This document shows positions 53,814 to 62,619 of a DNA stretch of 64,000 bases, piece by piece (position 1 is the stretch's first letter; each line of letters begins with the position of its first letter). The notes beneath the pieces were generated by a model. It saw only the letters and a program-made list of their open reading frames with translations. It was not told the origin of the DNA and made no database searches. Position numbers and translations under genes: made by a program. The stretch spans positions 248,001 to 312,000 of the forward strand of contig JACKOD010000003.1 in assembly GCA_024234505.1 (NCBI GenBank). The letters run 5' to 3'. Source of the DNA: Hahellaceae bacterium. Lineage in GTDB: Bacteria > Pseudomonadota > Gammaproteobacteria > Pseudomonadales > Oleiphilaceae.

Positions 53814-54644
53814 ATGACAGATTTGACTAATACGCTTTTGGGTAAGGCAACGGAATATGTTTCGACTTATGCGCCTTCGTTGTTATATCCGATCCCACGT
53901 GCTTTAAAGCGGGATGAGCTGGGAATCCGTGCGGATAACCTGCCTTTTCAGGGAGAAGATGTCTGGACGGCATACGAACTCTCCTGGCTGAATTCAAATG
54001 GCAAACCTTTAGTCGCCATCGCAGAATTTCGTATTCCTTGTGGTTCACCAAACATCATTGAATCCAAGTCTTTTAAGTTGTATCTGAATTCGCTGAACCA
54101 AACAAAGTTTGCTTCCCATGGCGAGTTGATAAATACGTTGCGACAGGATTTAGGCGCGGCGGCAGGGGCTGAGGTCGGTGTTGAAGTTTATGACGTAAAC
54201 GAAGCTTTGCTGATTGATGCTTCACACCGAGAATTTGTTTGTATTGACGGACTGGATGTCAGCCCGGTGCATTATGTTCCCTGTCCTGAGGAACTTTTCT
54301 GTCCGGCGATAGATGCAAGGGTAAGTGAATCGCTGGTTTCACATTTGCTCAAAACCAACTGCCCAGTGACCGGGCAGCCCGATTGGGCGTCTGTAGTGAT
54401 TTCGTACCGAGGTCCGGTCATCGATCACGAAGGCTTGCTTCGTTATATTATTTCATTTCGAGAGCATCAGGACTTTCATGAGCAATGTGTTGAACGGATT
54501 TTTCTGGATCTGCTCCAGCGCTGTCAGCCCGATGAGTTAACCGTCTATGCTCGTTATACCCGACGGGGTGGACTGGATATTAATCCTTATCGATCGACGG
54601 AGGGGGCCAGGGCGCCTGAAAAGTTGCGCTATGCCCGGCAGTAA
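53814..54644 (+). CDS. queF: NADPH-dependent 7-cyano-7-deazaguanine reductase
   Basis: A 276-aa enzyme of queuosine biosynthesis that reduces preQ0 to preQ1. It is the long, two-domain form with ESKSFKLYLNS (NADPH-binding QueF motif) and the catalytic Cys in TNCPVTGQPDWASV. GGLDINPYRS near the end is also typical. The other queuosine genes are not in the window. Confidence 0.94.
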   Translation: MTDLTNTLLGKATEYVSTYAPSLLYPIPRALKRDELGIRADNLPFQGEDVWTAYELSWLNSNGKPLVAIAEFRIPCGSPNIIESKSFKLYLNSLNQTKFASHGELINTLRQDLGAAAGAEVGVEVYDVNEALLIDASHREFVCIDGLDVSPVHYVPCPEELFCPAIDARVSESLVSHLLKTNCPVTGQPDWASVVISYRGPVIDHEGLLRYIISFREHQDFHEQCVERIFLDLLQRCQPDELTVYARYTRRGGLDINPYRSTEGARAPEKLRYARQ

Positions 54645-54682
54645 GAATGAAGATTATGGTTATCGAGGATTGATTTGCTGAA

Positions 54683-54707
54683 TAAGGGAGCGCACTGGGC
54701 TCCCTTA
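54683..54707. terminator. Hairpin between queF and the adenylate cyclase
   Basis: TAAGGGAGC pairs perfectly with GCTCCCTTA around a seven-base loop in the convergent gap. The following sequence is T/C-rich rather than a pure T-run, so its strength as a terminator is uncertain. Confidence 0.6.
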
Positions 54708-54751
54708 CTTATTCTCTCCCTTACTCTTATTCTCTCCCTTATTCCTATTCT
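54700..54751. repeat. Three short imperfect tandem repeats
   Basis: CTCCCTTACTTATTCT (16), CTCCCTTACTCTTATTCT (18) and CTCCCTTATTCCTATTCT (18) follow each other. The first begins in the hairpin arm and the third contains the stop codon of the adenylate cyclase gene. Confidence 0.8.
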
Positions 54752-56160
54752 ACCGCGTCAAAATCATTCAGACGCCGAGTTGCTTGTTCAAGCGCTTTTA
54801 AAATACGTTCTTTCTCTTCGTTGCTTACTTTTTCAGAGTCGAGGTACATGGCAAAGCCTTTGCTCTCGTGCTCTATGAAGCTCTGATTGACACCGAGATC
54901 CCGACGAAGATCAACTATTTCATAAATAGGTACACCGCGGGCAAACCCTTTGACGGTGATTTCCCCTTTGTCCCGACACATGACTTTGTCTTTAACGAGA
55001 GAGAATGTGCCGTAGGAGATCAATATTTGACCAGGTTCGGCGAGCGATTCCAGGCGACTGGCCAGGTTTACTTCCTTCCCGATGATGGTGTAATCCATAC
55101 GGTTTTCTGCGCCAAAGTTTCCGACCGTACAGTAACCGGTGCTAATACCTGAACGAATTTCGAGCGGGGTTCGAATACCCATGCTTTGCCATTTCTGACG
55201 CAGAATTTTCATGTGTTTACGCATTTCTATGGCCATGCGAACACACGCCAGTGCGTCTTCTTTAGCGCCCATACTGGTCGGATCACCAAAGAAAATCATA
55301 ATGCTGTCGCCCACAAATTTGTCGATGGTACCGCCGTATTTCAGGGCGATCTGGGACATTTCATTAAAGTAGTTATTAAGAATCTCAGTCAGACTTTCCG
55401 GCTCGATTTCTTCGGATAATTCAGTAAAGCCTTTAATATCGGAAAAGAATACGGTGAGCTTTTTTCTTTGTGTTTCCAGCCGGACGTCGCGCTCGCCGGT
55501 AAAGATTGACTGCCAGACCTGGGGAGATAGGTATTTGGAAAGCTTATGAGATAAGGCAATAGACTGTTCCCGCTGATGCTGGATCTGGGATTTTACCTGT
55601 ACCAGCGCTCTTGCCTGCTGGTGGGTATAGTAAGCAGTGACACAGACGTAGATACCGGAGGCAAGGCCGCCAATGATACTAAGCATCACCGGGGTATCGG
55701 GTGTCAGGTGCCAGTTAACTATCGACATGGATAGTCCCAGGCTGATGAAAAAAGCCAGAGTGCCTACCAGCCAGCTTCGCATACCCCCGACGATGATTTG
55801 ACTGAAGTTCAGCATCATGAGTATAAAAATGCAGGGCGTTGGGCTGAAATCAATCCAGACAATCAAATTGGCGGCGATGGCGGCATCTATCAGCAAAAGC
55901 CTTTGGCGAAAACGGTGGTTTTTTTGCTGGTTAAAATAACGAACCAGAAAGTACAGAAAATGTGGCCAGAGCATGGCGCCAGGCAGCAGCCAAATCAGTG
56001 ACTGATCAAAATGTCCGAGCAGAATGCCGGTAACAATAATACCTGCGCCGGCCAGGTAAGCAAGAACTCGCGCGTTATAGTCCGGCATGGGAGGAATAAT
56101 GGCGGGTTTTGCAACCGAATCCCTGCGTTTGCGCTTTTTGATTGAAATATGGAATTTCAT
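54745..56160 (-). CDS. Membrane class III adenylate cyclase, CyaB-like
   Basis: A 471-aa protein with about six membrane helices (30-190, MASE2-like) and a class III cyclase catalytic domain (about 235-430). Metal-binding Asp residues are in VFFSDIKGFT and FVGDSIMIFFG. The adenine-selecting Lys is in TIDKFVGD, and DYTIIGKEVNLASRLE supplies the Asp, Asn and Arg. This set predicts cAMP synthesis. The layout and length resemble Pseudomonas aeruginosa CyaB, which supplies cAMP to Vfr. ATG 56160 is preferred to TTG 56178. The last codons lie in a small tandem repeat. Confidence 0.88.
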   Translation of the reverse strand: MKFHISIKKRKRRDSVAKPAIIPPMPDYNARVLAYLAGAGIIVTGILLGHFDQSLIWLLPGAMLWPHFLYFLVRYFNQQKNHRFRQRLLLIDAAIAANLIVWIDFSPTPCIFILMMLNFSQIIVGGMRSWLVGTLAFFISLGLSMSIVNWHLTPDTPVMLSIIGGLASGIYVCVTAYYTHQQARALVQVKSQIQHQREQSIALSHKLSKYLSPQVWQSIFTGERDVRLETQRKKLTVFFSDIKGFTELSEEIEPESLTEILNNYFNEMSQIALKYGGTIDKFVGDSIMIFFGDPTSMGAKEDALACVRMAIEMRKHMKILRQKWQSMGIRTPLEIRSGISTGYCTVGNFGAENRMDYTIIGKEVNLASRLESLAEPGQILISYGTFSLVKDKVMCRDKGEITVKGFARGVPIYEIVDLRRDLGVNQSFIEHESKGFAMYLDSEKVSNEEKERILKALEQATRRLNDFDAVE

Positions 56161-56460
56161 CGAAACAACTTGTTCCAAGGCTAATGATTAGCCGTTATTT
56201 ACCCCAGAGCCCCGGTAACGCGTATACTGGGACAGATTTAATGTATTGCCGACGTTTTTAGTTTTATGGTGGCCGTTTTCGGCCGCCCAGATAGTATAGC
56301 TTCGGTAGAGTAACAGCAATTTTTTATCCTCACAAATTCGCGATTAAAATGTGAATACATTGTGAAATTCTAATGTGTCAGACAGTTTGAATGTATTTTG
56401 GGTGCATCGGGAAATTGCATGTATTTCTTGCTGCGAAAGATTTGTTGAACGGAGTGGTTT

Positions 56461-57027
56461 ATGACGAATGAGGTCATTGAGCTTTTAACGCATCGCCAGT
56501 CTTGTGCCAGATTGGTTGCTCCTGCGCCTTCAGGTGCAGTGCTGGAGCGTATTTTTGCCGCAGCTTTGCGGGCCCCGGATCATGGTCAGCTTCGTCCCTG
56601 GCGTTACCTGACCATTAGCGGAAAAGGTCTGGAGGAACTCGGTGCCGTATTTGTGGCAGCGACAGAAAAAAGCGAAGGCGAACTTTTGCCAGAGCGTCGG
56701 CAAAAACTGGAAGCCATGCCCTTGCGTGCGCCCATGATTGTCGTCGGAATTGCCTGCCTGTCTGATCACACGAAAGTGCCTGCCGTTGAGCAACGAATTT
56801 CTGCCGGTGTAGGGATGGGATATATGCTGGTTGCTTTGCAGGCTTTGGGATTTGCCGGAATGTGGCGAACCGGGGATATGGCTTACAATAAAGATGTGAA
56901 AGCATCATTAGGGTTGACTCAGGCAGAGGAAATCGTAGGCTTTCTTTATATAGGGACGCCAGAGGGCTCCCCGAAAACAATGTCGTCCATCGCCCCGTAT
57001 GAATTTGTAAGTGTCTGGCCGCAATAG
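56461..57027 (+). CDS. Nitroreductase family protein, YdjA-like
   Basis: A 188-aa flavoprotein resembling the minimal nitroreductase YdjA (LLTHRQSCARL..AP, RAPDHGQLRPWRY, SAGVGMGYMLVALQALGFAGMWRTG, IVGFLYIGTP). It uses FMN and NAD(P)H; the physiological substrate is unknown. An ACGGAG ribosome-binding site precedes the ATG. It lies upstream of the flagellar operon but is separated by its own 250-base gap and sigma-54 promoter. Confidence 0.87.
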   Translation: MTNEVIELLTHRQSCARLVAPAPSGAVLERIFAAALRAPDHGQLRPWRYLTISGKGLEELGAVFVAATEKSEGELLPERRQKLEAMPLRAPMIVVGIACLSDHTKVPAVEQRISAGVGMGYMLVALQALGFAGMWRTGDMAYNKDVKASLGLTQAEEIVGFLYIGTPEGSPKTMSSIAPYEFVSVWPQ

Positions 57028-57159
57028 CTTTATAGAGACGGTTGTCGCTGCTTATTTTTTGCTTGATCCTGCTGGTGCTGTTTCGTGTGAGATCGTGCTT
57101 GATCGCGAAATGACAGGCAGCAGGTTGCCGGTTTATTGCCGCAAATATTTTTCAAAAAA

Positions 57160-57173
57160 GTCATTAAGTTGAC
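57160..57173 (+). promoter_or_regulatory. FleQ-box-like palindrome
   Basis: GTCATTAAGTTGAC matches the published Pseudomonas FleQ consensus GTCaNTAAAtTGAC at nearly all positions. It lies 34 bases upstream of the -24 element of the flgB promoter, close for an enhancer but possible. Confidence 0.6.
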
Positions 57174-57206
57174 GTCATCCCTTTAAATCTGCTTGTTTGT
57201 AAAATT

Positions 57207-57222
57207 TGGCACTGCAATTGCT
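57207..57222 (+). promoter_or_regulatory. Sigma-54 promoter of the flg operon
   Basis: TGGCAC, five bases, then TTGCT: exact -24 (TGGCAC) and -12 (TTGC) elements with correct spacing, about 60 bases before the flgB start. Confidence 0.88.
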
Positions 57223-57280
57223 TTTTAATCTCCAAATACTGGTTTAGGTAGATGTTTGCCGCATCTCCGGAGGTTAGAAC

Positions 57281-57676
57281 ATGTCGATTTCATTTCAGAA
57301 CGCACTCGGAATTCACGAAAAAGCCGTCGGCGTGCGCGTCCAGCGCGCCGAGGTTTTAGCAAATAACCTGGTTAACGCAGATACGCCGGGGTTTAAATCC
57401 CGAGATCTGGATTTTAAAGCCATTCTCAAAGGTGCGGCAGAGGATTCGATGGCCATGACGGCAACGCATGAAGGACATTTTGGCAGCGCACAAGCCAGTG
57501 AAGACTCAGGTGACTTGCTCTATCGCAATCCGAGCCAGCCTTCCATTGACGGTAATACGGTCGACTCGCAGGTGGAAATTGCCGAGTACCTTAAAAACAG
57601 TATGGATTACCAAGCCAGTTTTCAGTTTTTAAACAACAAGTTTAAAGGTCTGACTGCCGCGATCAGAGGTGAATAA
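57281..57676 (+). CDS. flgB: Flagellar basal-body rod protein FlgB
   Basis: A 131-aa proximal rod protein with the rod-family N-terminal motif (RVQRAEVLANNLVNADTPGFKSRDL) and the C-terminal YQASFQFLNNKFKGL. It is exported without a cleaved signal by the flagellar secretion system. GGAGG precedes the ATG. It is the first gene of the operon. Confidence 0.96.
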   Translation: MSISFQNALGIHEKAVGVRVQRAEVLANNLVNADTPGFKSRDLDFKAILKGAAEDSMAMTATHEGHFGSAQASEDSGDLLYRNPSQPSIDGNTVDSQVEIAEYLKNSMDYQASFQFLNNKFKGLTAAIRGE

Positions 57677-57678
57677 TC

Positions 57679-58122
57679 ATGTCATTAAATCGAATATTTG
57701 ATATAGCCGGAAGTGGTATGTCTGCCCAATCTGTTCGTCTTAATACCACCGCGAGCAATATTGCCAACGCGGATACGGCGAGCAGCAGCACCGATGAAGT
57801 CTATCGCGCACGCAAGCCCGTTTTTGCCGCTATCGCCCAGGCCCAGATGGCCGGAGATCTGTTCTCTACGTCGTTAACGGATGATCCTGCATCAGCCGGC
57901 GTGGAGATCAAAGGTATTGTAGAAAGTCAGGCAGAGCTTGAAATGCGTTATCAGCCCGATCATCCCATGGCGAATGAACAGGGCTATGTAATTTACCCGA
58001 ATGTTAATGTGGTGGAAGAGATGGCGGACATGATGTCAGCTTCCCGGAGTTTTCAGACTAATGTGCAAATACTTGATACTGCAAAGATTATGATGCAGCG
58101 CGCATTAACTCTTGGCCAGTAA
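57679..58122 (+). CDS. flgC: Flagellar basal-body rod protein FlgC
   Basis: A 147-aa proximal rod protein (FDIAGSGMSAQSVRLNTTASN, then IANADTAS) with the C-terminal MMSASRSFQTNVQILDTAKIMM. It starts two bases after the flgB stop. There are no irregularities. Confidence 0.96.
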   Translation: MSLNRIFDIAGSGMSAQSVRLNTTASNIANADTASSSTDEVYRARKPVFAAIAQAQMAGDLFSTSLTDDPASAGVEIKGIVESQAELEMRYQPDHPMANEQGYVIYPNVNVVEEMADMMSASRSFQTNVQILDTAKIMMQRALTLGQ

Positions 58123-58147
58123 CGTGATTTAAAGAGAGGATTCCCAA

Positions 58148-58825
58148 ATGGCTACGTATGATTCTGTGTCCTCCGCTGGCGATGTGTTAAGCAATTACGC
58201 GCTACAGACACAACAAGCCAAAAAAGGTAACGAGCTGGGTAAAAACGAGTTTATGGAGCTGATGGTGGCACAGCTCAATAATCAGAACCCGCTTGAGCCA
58301 CAGGACAATGGCGAGTTCATTTCGCAGTTAGCACAGTTCAGTTCGCTTGAGGAAATGCAAAAGGTTTCTGGCTCGGTCGATACCTTTGCGACTCAGTACC
58401 GTTCAACACAGGCATTGCAGGCTTCTGCCATGGTGGGGCGTTCGGTACTGGTCAATACAACATCGGCTCCGTTGGGCGTTGATGGCCGCATGTCAGGCGT
58501 GGTGGATCTTGCTTCCAGTACATCAGATCTAAAGCTGTCCGTGTATAACGGCAGTGGAGAATTGATTCGTACCGTGGATATGGGGCAACAAATTGCCGGT
58601 CAGGTTGCGTTTGAGTGGGATGGGAAGAATGAGGAGGGGCAAAGCATGCCTTCTGACACCTACACCATCAAGGCCGATGCTCGCTACGATGGTAATTACG
58701 AGCAGGTATCAACGTTGCTGAGTTCAAATGTTGATAGCGTGTCGATCGCCAAGGATGGAGGCATTACGCTGAATCTTGCCAGTATTGGCGCCATCCCCCT
58801 GAATCAGGTTCGTCAGATCAACTAA
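58148..58825 (+). CDS. flgD: Flagellar hook assembly scaffold FlgD
   Basis: A 225-aa hook-capping protein: N-terminal GKNEFMELMVAQLNNQNPLEP export/cap motif, central Ig-like part (VYNGSGELIRTVDMG, WDGKNEEGQSMPSDTYT). It directs polymerisation of FlgE and is not kept in the mature flagellum. AGAGGA precedes the ATG. Confidence 0.95.
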   Translation: MATYDSVSSAGDVLSNYALQTQQAKKGNELGKNEFMELMVAQLNNQNPLEPQDNGEFISQLAQFSSLEEMQKVSGSVDTFATQYRSTQALQASAMVGRSVLVNTTSAPLGVDGRMSGVVDLASSTSDLKLSVYNGSGELIRTVDMGQQIAGQVAFEWDGKNEEGQSMPSDTYTIKADARYDGNYEQVSTLLSSNVDSVSIAKDGGITLNLASIGAIPLNQVRQIN

Positions 58826-58845
58826 AGGTTTTATGAGGTGAATTT

Positions 58846-60807
58846 ATGACCTTTAACGTCGCACTGAGTGGTATTAAAGCATCTTCGATCGATCTGGAAG
58901 TGTCTGGCAACAATATAGCCAACGCCAGCACGGTGGGGTTTAAGCGTTCCAGAACAGAATTTGGTGATCTTTATGCCAACAGCTTCTTGAATTCGGGCTC
59001 CAATGCGGTGGGTGATGGTGTGCAGGTGCAAAAGGTTCGCCAGCTGCATACGCAAGGCAATATCAGTTTTACGGATAGTGCACTGGATTTGGCAATTAAC
59101 GGCAGTGGCTATTTTATTGCAAACGACGGCGGGCAAACGATGTATACCCGGGCGGGTCAGTTTGGTATTCAAAAAGATGGCTTTCTGGTCAATAACTCAG
59201 ACTGGCACATTCAAGGCTTTCTGGCCGATGATGAAGGGGTGGTGGGTGGTATCCTGAGTGATATCCAGGTCGACACCAATAATTTGGCACCTTCCAGAAC
59301 CACGGCGGTAGATCCTGAGTTGAACCTGGATTCACGTAGTGAGGTGCTGGAGGAACGAGGTGTCAGTCTTGAGGCCGACGGGCCGCGTTCGGGGCAGATT
59401 GCCGCAGGCCTTGTGAATAGCTTGCCGTCTGAGACCTGGACGGTTACCTACGGAGATGGTACCTCCGCCAGCGTGACGACTAACGCAGGCGATTCAGCGG
59501 GAGCTATCGCAGCCAGAATTTCGACCGCACTGGATGGCGTCGACGCATCAGCCACGACAACCTCAAGCATTACGCGCGGCAATTTCAATCCGGCCAACGG
59601 CGATACACTCACGGTCAATGGGATAACCTTCTCCAGCGATACCTTGTCGGAGTTGGCAGTGGATATCAATAGTTCTGCGTTGGGTGGTATTACCGCTGTT
59701 TTGACGGGCGATCCGAATGCACCTGTGGGGGCGTCGAACGAGCTGACTCTGAATATCATTCATAACCAGGGGGGGAATCTTCAGTTTGTCTTTGCCGATG
59801 GCGGGACGGGAACCGGCTCGGTTCAAATTGACGGAAGTTCGAACCCGGCTTCGTCGCAAACCTTATCTGTCGGAAATTTGACAGCGACCGTGGGAGGAAC
59901 GGTGAATATCATCACGGAAGAAGGGTCAACCATGTCGGCGACAACCACTGACATCATGCAGACCTTCACCGGGGTGGCTTTCAGAAATAATGTCTTTGAT
60001 CCCAATGATCCCGGCACTTATAACCATGCGACGTCCAGCACGATCTATGACAGTCTGGGAAACAACCATGTGCTCAGCATGTATTTTGTAAAGCAGGCCA
60101 GTACCACCACGATTCAGCCAAATACCTGGCAGATGCACGTTCTGATTGATGGTGCGGATGTCGGTGATCCTGTGGCGGGGGTCGGGGCAACGCGCGCTTC
60201 GTTCACACTGATTTTCGATGAAAATGGGACGTTGAATGAAAACCTTTCGGATCAGCCTCTGATTTCCAACTGGGTACCGCTGGACGCGCAGGGCAATCTG
60301 AATGGTGCTGATGGTCCTATCAATATTGCGGATGGCGGAACGATACCGGTGCCCATTCCTCCGACCAGTTCTAACTTTGTGATTGACATGAAACCTACGA
60401 CACAGTACAGCAGTGCCTTTACTGTGTCGGATATGCGGCAGGATGGCTATACCACCGGACGTTTGACCGGGCTGGAAGTGAGTGATGCCGGATTCTTGTT
60501 TGCACGATATACCAATGGTGAGTCGCGAACATTGGCACAGATTGCGCTAGCTAATTTCAATGACGTCGAAGGTTTGTCGCCTGTGGGTGATACTGCGTGG
60601 ACACAAACCTTCCGTTCAGGGGATCCGATTGTTGGTGCGCCGGGAACGGGAACCTTGGGAAGTCTGGAGTCCAGCTCGATTGAAGAGTCGAATGTTGATC
60701 TCTCTGAGCAGTTGGTCAATTTGATTATCGCGCAGCGAAATTATCAGGCCAACGCCAAAACCATTGAGACGGCCGACCAAGTGACCCAGACCATACTGAA
60801 TATTTAA
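58846..60807 (+). CDS. flgE: Flagellar hook protein FlgE, long form
   Basis: A 653-aa hook protein with conserved ends (ALSGIKASSIDLEVSGNNIA, then NASTVGFKRSRTEF, and the C-terminal LIIAQRNYQANAKTIETADQV). It is about 250 residues longer than the Escherichia coli FlgE of 402. The extra length lies in the exposed middle region (about 145-430), rich in Thr, Ser, Gly, Asn and Asp. Such long forms occur in other gammaproteobacteria. It follows flgD after 20 bases. Confidence 0.95.
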   Translation: MTFNVALSGIKASSIDLEVSGNNIANASTVGFKRSRTEFGDLYANSFLNSGSNAVGDGVQVQKVRQLHTQGNISFTDSALDLAINGSGYFIANDGGQTMYTRAGQFGIQKDGFLVNNSDWHIQGFLADDEGVVGGILSDIQVDTNNLAPSRTTAVDPELNLDSRSEVLEERGVSLEADGPRSGQIAAGLVNSLPSETWTVTYGDGTSASVTTNAGDSAGAIAARISTALDGVDASATTTSSITRGNFNPANGDTLTVNGITFSSDTLSELAVDINSSALGGITAVLTGDPNAPVGASNELTLNIIHNQGGNLQFVFADGGTGTGSVQIDGSSNPASSQTLSVGNLTATVGGTVNIITEEGSTMSATTTDIMQTFTGVAFRNNVFDPNDPGTYNHATSSTIYDSLGNNHVLSMYFVKQASTTTIQPNTWQMHVLIDGADVGDPVAGVGATRASFTLIFDENGTLNENLSDQPLISNWVPLDAQGNLNGADGPINIADGGTIPVPIPPTSSNFVIDMKPTTQYSSAFTVSDMRQDGYTTGRLTGLEVSDAGFLFARYTNGESRTLAQIALANFNDVEGLSPVGDTAWTQTFRSGDPIVGAPGTGTLGSLESSSIEESNVDLSEQLVNLIIAQRNYQANAKTIETADQVTQTILNI

Positions 60808-60903
60808 CCGGATTGAGTCGGTTCTTGATGCAGGTCTTTGAGTGAGTTCCCGGTCTTGACTGCGAACTGGTAAGTGGGCACAAGAACTGAAGGCGAGGTA
60901 AGT

Positions 60904-61647
60904 GTGGATAAGGCTTTATATATAGGAATGAGTGGTGCCAAGCAAAACATGCTGGCACAGCGAGCGAACGCCAATAATATGGCAAACGTGAATACCACCG
61001 GGTTTCGTTTTGACTATACGCAGGCGCGCAGCATGCCAGTGTATGGCGAGCATTTTCCTACTCGCGCCTATGCCATGACCGAACGCCCGGCGACCAGCTT
61101 CGAGCAGGGGCCGATGATTGAAACCGGTCGACCCATGGATGTGGCGATTAAGGGTGAAGGCTGGATTGCTGTGCAAGGCATGAACGGCGAGGAGGGCTAT
61201 ACGCGTGCGGGGGATTTGCAAGTTGATGTGGCGGGTGTGCTTCGCACCGGCACAGGCTTGCCGGTATTGGGAAATGGCGGAGTGATTACTCTACCGCCGG
61301 CCGACAGTATTGAGCTGGGAGCGGATGGCACAATTTCTATTATTCCCGCAGGTGGAACTGCCGTTACGCTGGCTGAGGTGGATCGGGTGAAGCTGGTCAA
61401 TCCAGATCCTGATACCCTTGAAAAAGGCACTGACGGGTTAATGCATATTAAAGATGGGAGTGCTTTGCCTGCGGTTGACGGGCTGGTGCGACTCGAACCG
61501 GGGTTTCTTGAAGGCAGCAATGTGAATGCTGTGGAATCGCTTACCGAAATCATCGCTTTGGCCCGTCAATACGAGCTGCAAGTGAAAGTCATGAAAACGG
61601 CTGACGAAAATACGGAGTCGGCGGCACGCCTTTTGCATTTATCCTGA
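60904..61647 (+). CDS. flgF: Flagellar basal-body rod protein FlgF
   Basis: A 247-aa rod protein (LYIGMSGAKQNMLAQRANAN, then NMANVNTTGFR), with AIKGEGWIAVQ in the middle and C-terminal EIIALARQYELQVKVM. GTG 60904 with GAGG upstream gives the normal length; the frame extends to 60874 without a good site. Confidence 0.94.
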   Translation: MDKALYIGMSGAKQNMLAQRANANNMANVNTTGFRFDYTQARSMPVYGEHFPTRAYAMTERPATSFEQGPMIETGRPMDVAIKGEGWIAVQGMNGEEGYTRAGDLQVDVAGVLRTGTGLPVLGNGGVITLPPADSIELGADGTISIIPAGGTAVTLAEVDRVKLVNPDPDTLEKGTDGLMHIKDGSALPAVDGLVRLEPGFLEGSNVNAVESLTEIIALARQYELQVKVMKTADENTESAARLLHLS

Positions 61648-61780
61648 TAACGCTATTCAAACGGCAAAACTCTGACGCGTGAGTTGCGAAGTTAACCGAA
61701 GGGGCTGATCCCGGCAGGTGGCTTTTACACAACGCGCTGACTAGCGGTTTTGCCGTGTTGACGCACATCAGGAGGTTGTT

Positions 61781-62566
61781 ATGCATTCTGCACTTTGGGT
61801 CAGTAAAACCGGGCTAAGCGCTCAGGAAAAGTCACTGACTACTATTTCAAATAACCTGGCCAATGTTAGTACGACGGGCTTTAAGCGCGATCGTGCGGTA
61901 TTCCAGGATTTGCTCTACCAGATTCAGCGCCAGCCCGGCGGTCTCACTTCGCAGGATTCACAGCTTCCTTCCGGTTTGCAGTTGGGGACAGGGGTTCGCG
62001 TGGTCGGCACGGCCAAGGAATTTACCCAGGGATCGTTGCAAGTCACTGAACAACCACTCGATGTTGCGGTCAACGGACGCGGCTTTTTGCAGATCTTATT
62101 ACCGGATGGCTCTATAGCTTACACCCGCGATGGCGGATTGCAGATGAACTCGAATGGCGACATTGTGACGGCGAACGGTCACGCGCTTCAGCCGGCGATT
62201 ACCGTGCCGCAAAACACTTCATCAATCACGATTGGTACCGACGGAACAGTGACGGCTTCGATCGTGGGACAGGCAACACCGACTACGCTGGGAAATATCA
62301 CGACGGTTGACTTTATCAATCCGCAAGGACTTGAAGCGATTGGTAATAACCTGTTTCGTGAAACGGCGGCCAGTGGCAACCCGCTGGAAGGTACACCGGG
62401 TCTGGATGGATTGGGAACCCTGGAGCAGGGCATGTTGGAGTCTTCAAACGTTGAGGTGGTTGAAGAACTGGTCAATATGATTACGACCCAGCGCGCCTAC
62501 GAAATGAACTCGAAAGTCGTTTCTACCGCAGATCAGATGTTGCAGTACATTTCGCAGAATCTCTGA
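61781..62566 (+). CDS. flgG: Flagellar distal rod protein FlgG
   Basis: A 261-aa distal rod protein of standard length, with ALWVSKTGLSAQEKSLTTIS, NNLANVSTTGFKRDRAVFQD and C-terminal NMITTQRAYEMNSKVVSTADQ. CAGGAGG precedes the ATG. A 133-base gap separates it from flgF, with no gene or clear terminator. Confidence 0.97.
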   Translation: MHSALWVSKTGLSAQEKSLTTISNNLANVSTTGFKRDRAVFQDLLYQIQRQPGGLTSQDSQLPSGLQLGTGVRVVGTAKEFTQGSLQVTEQPLDVAVNGRGFLQILLPDGSIAYTRDGGLQMNSNGDIVTANGHALQPAITVPQNTSSITIGTDGTVTASIVGQATPTTLGNITTVDFINPQGLEAIGNNLFRETAASGNPLEGTPGLDGLGTLEQGMLESSNVEVVEELVNMITTQRAYEMNSKVVSTADQMLQYISQNL

Positions 62567-62619
62567 TCGACGTAGCTGAATAAGTTTTGAGTGAGTTGAA
62601 TCGTTAAGGGGGAGCCAAC

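Noticed and set aside
56341..56375. Possible CRP/Vfr site with TGTGA elements upstream of the nitroreductase
   Set aside because: The TGTGA elements are in direct rather than inverted orientation with no TCACA partner at the right spacing.
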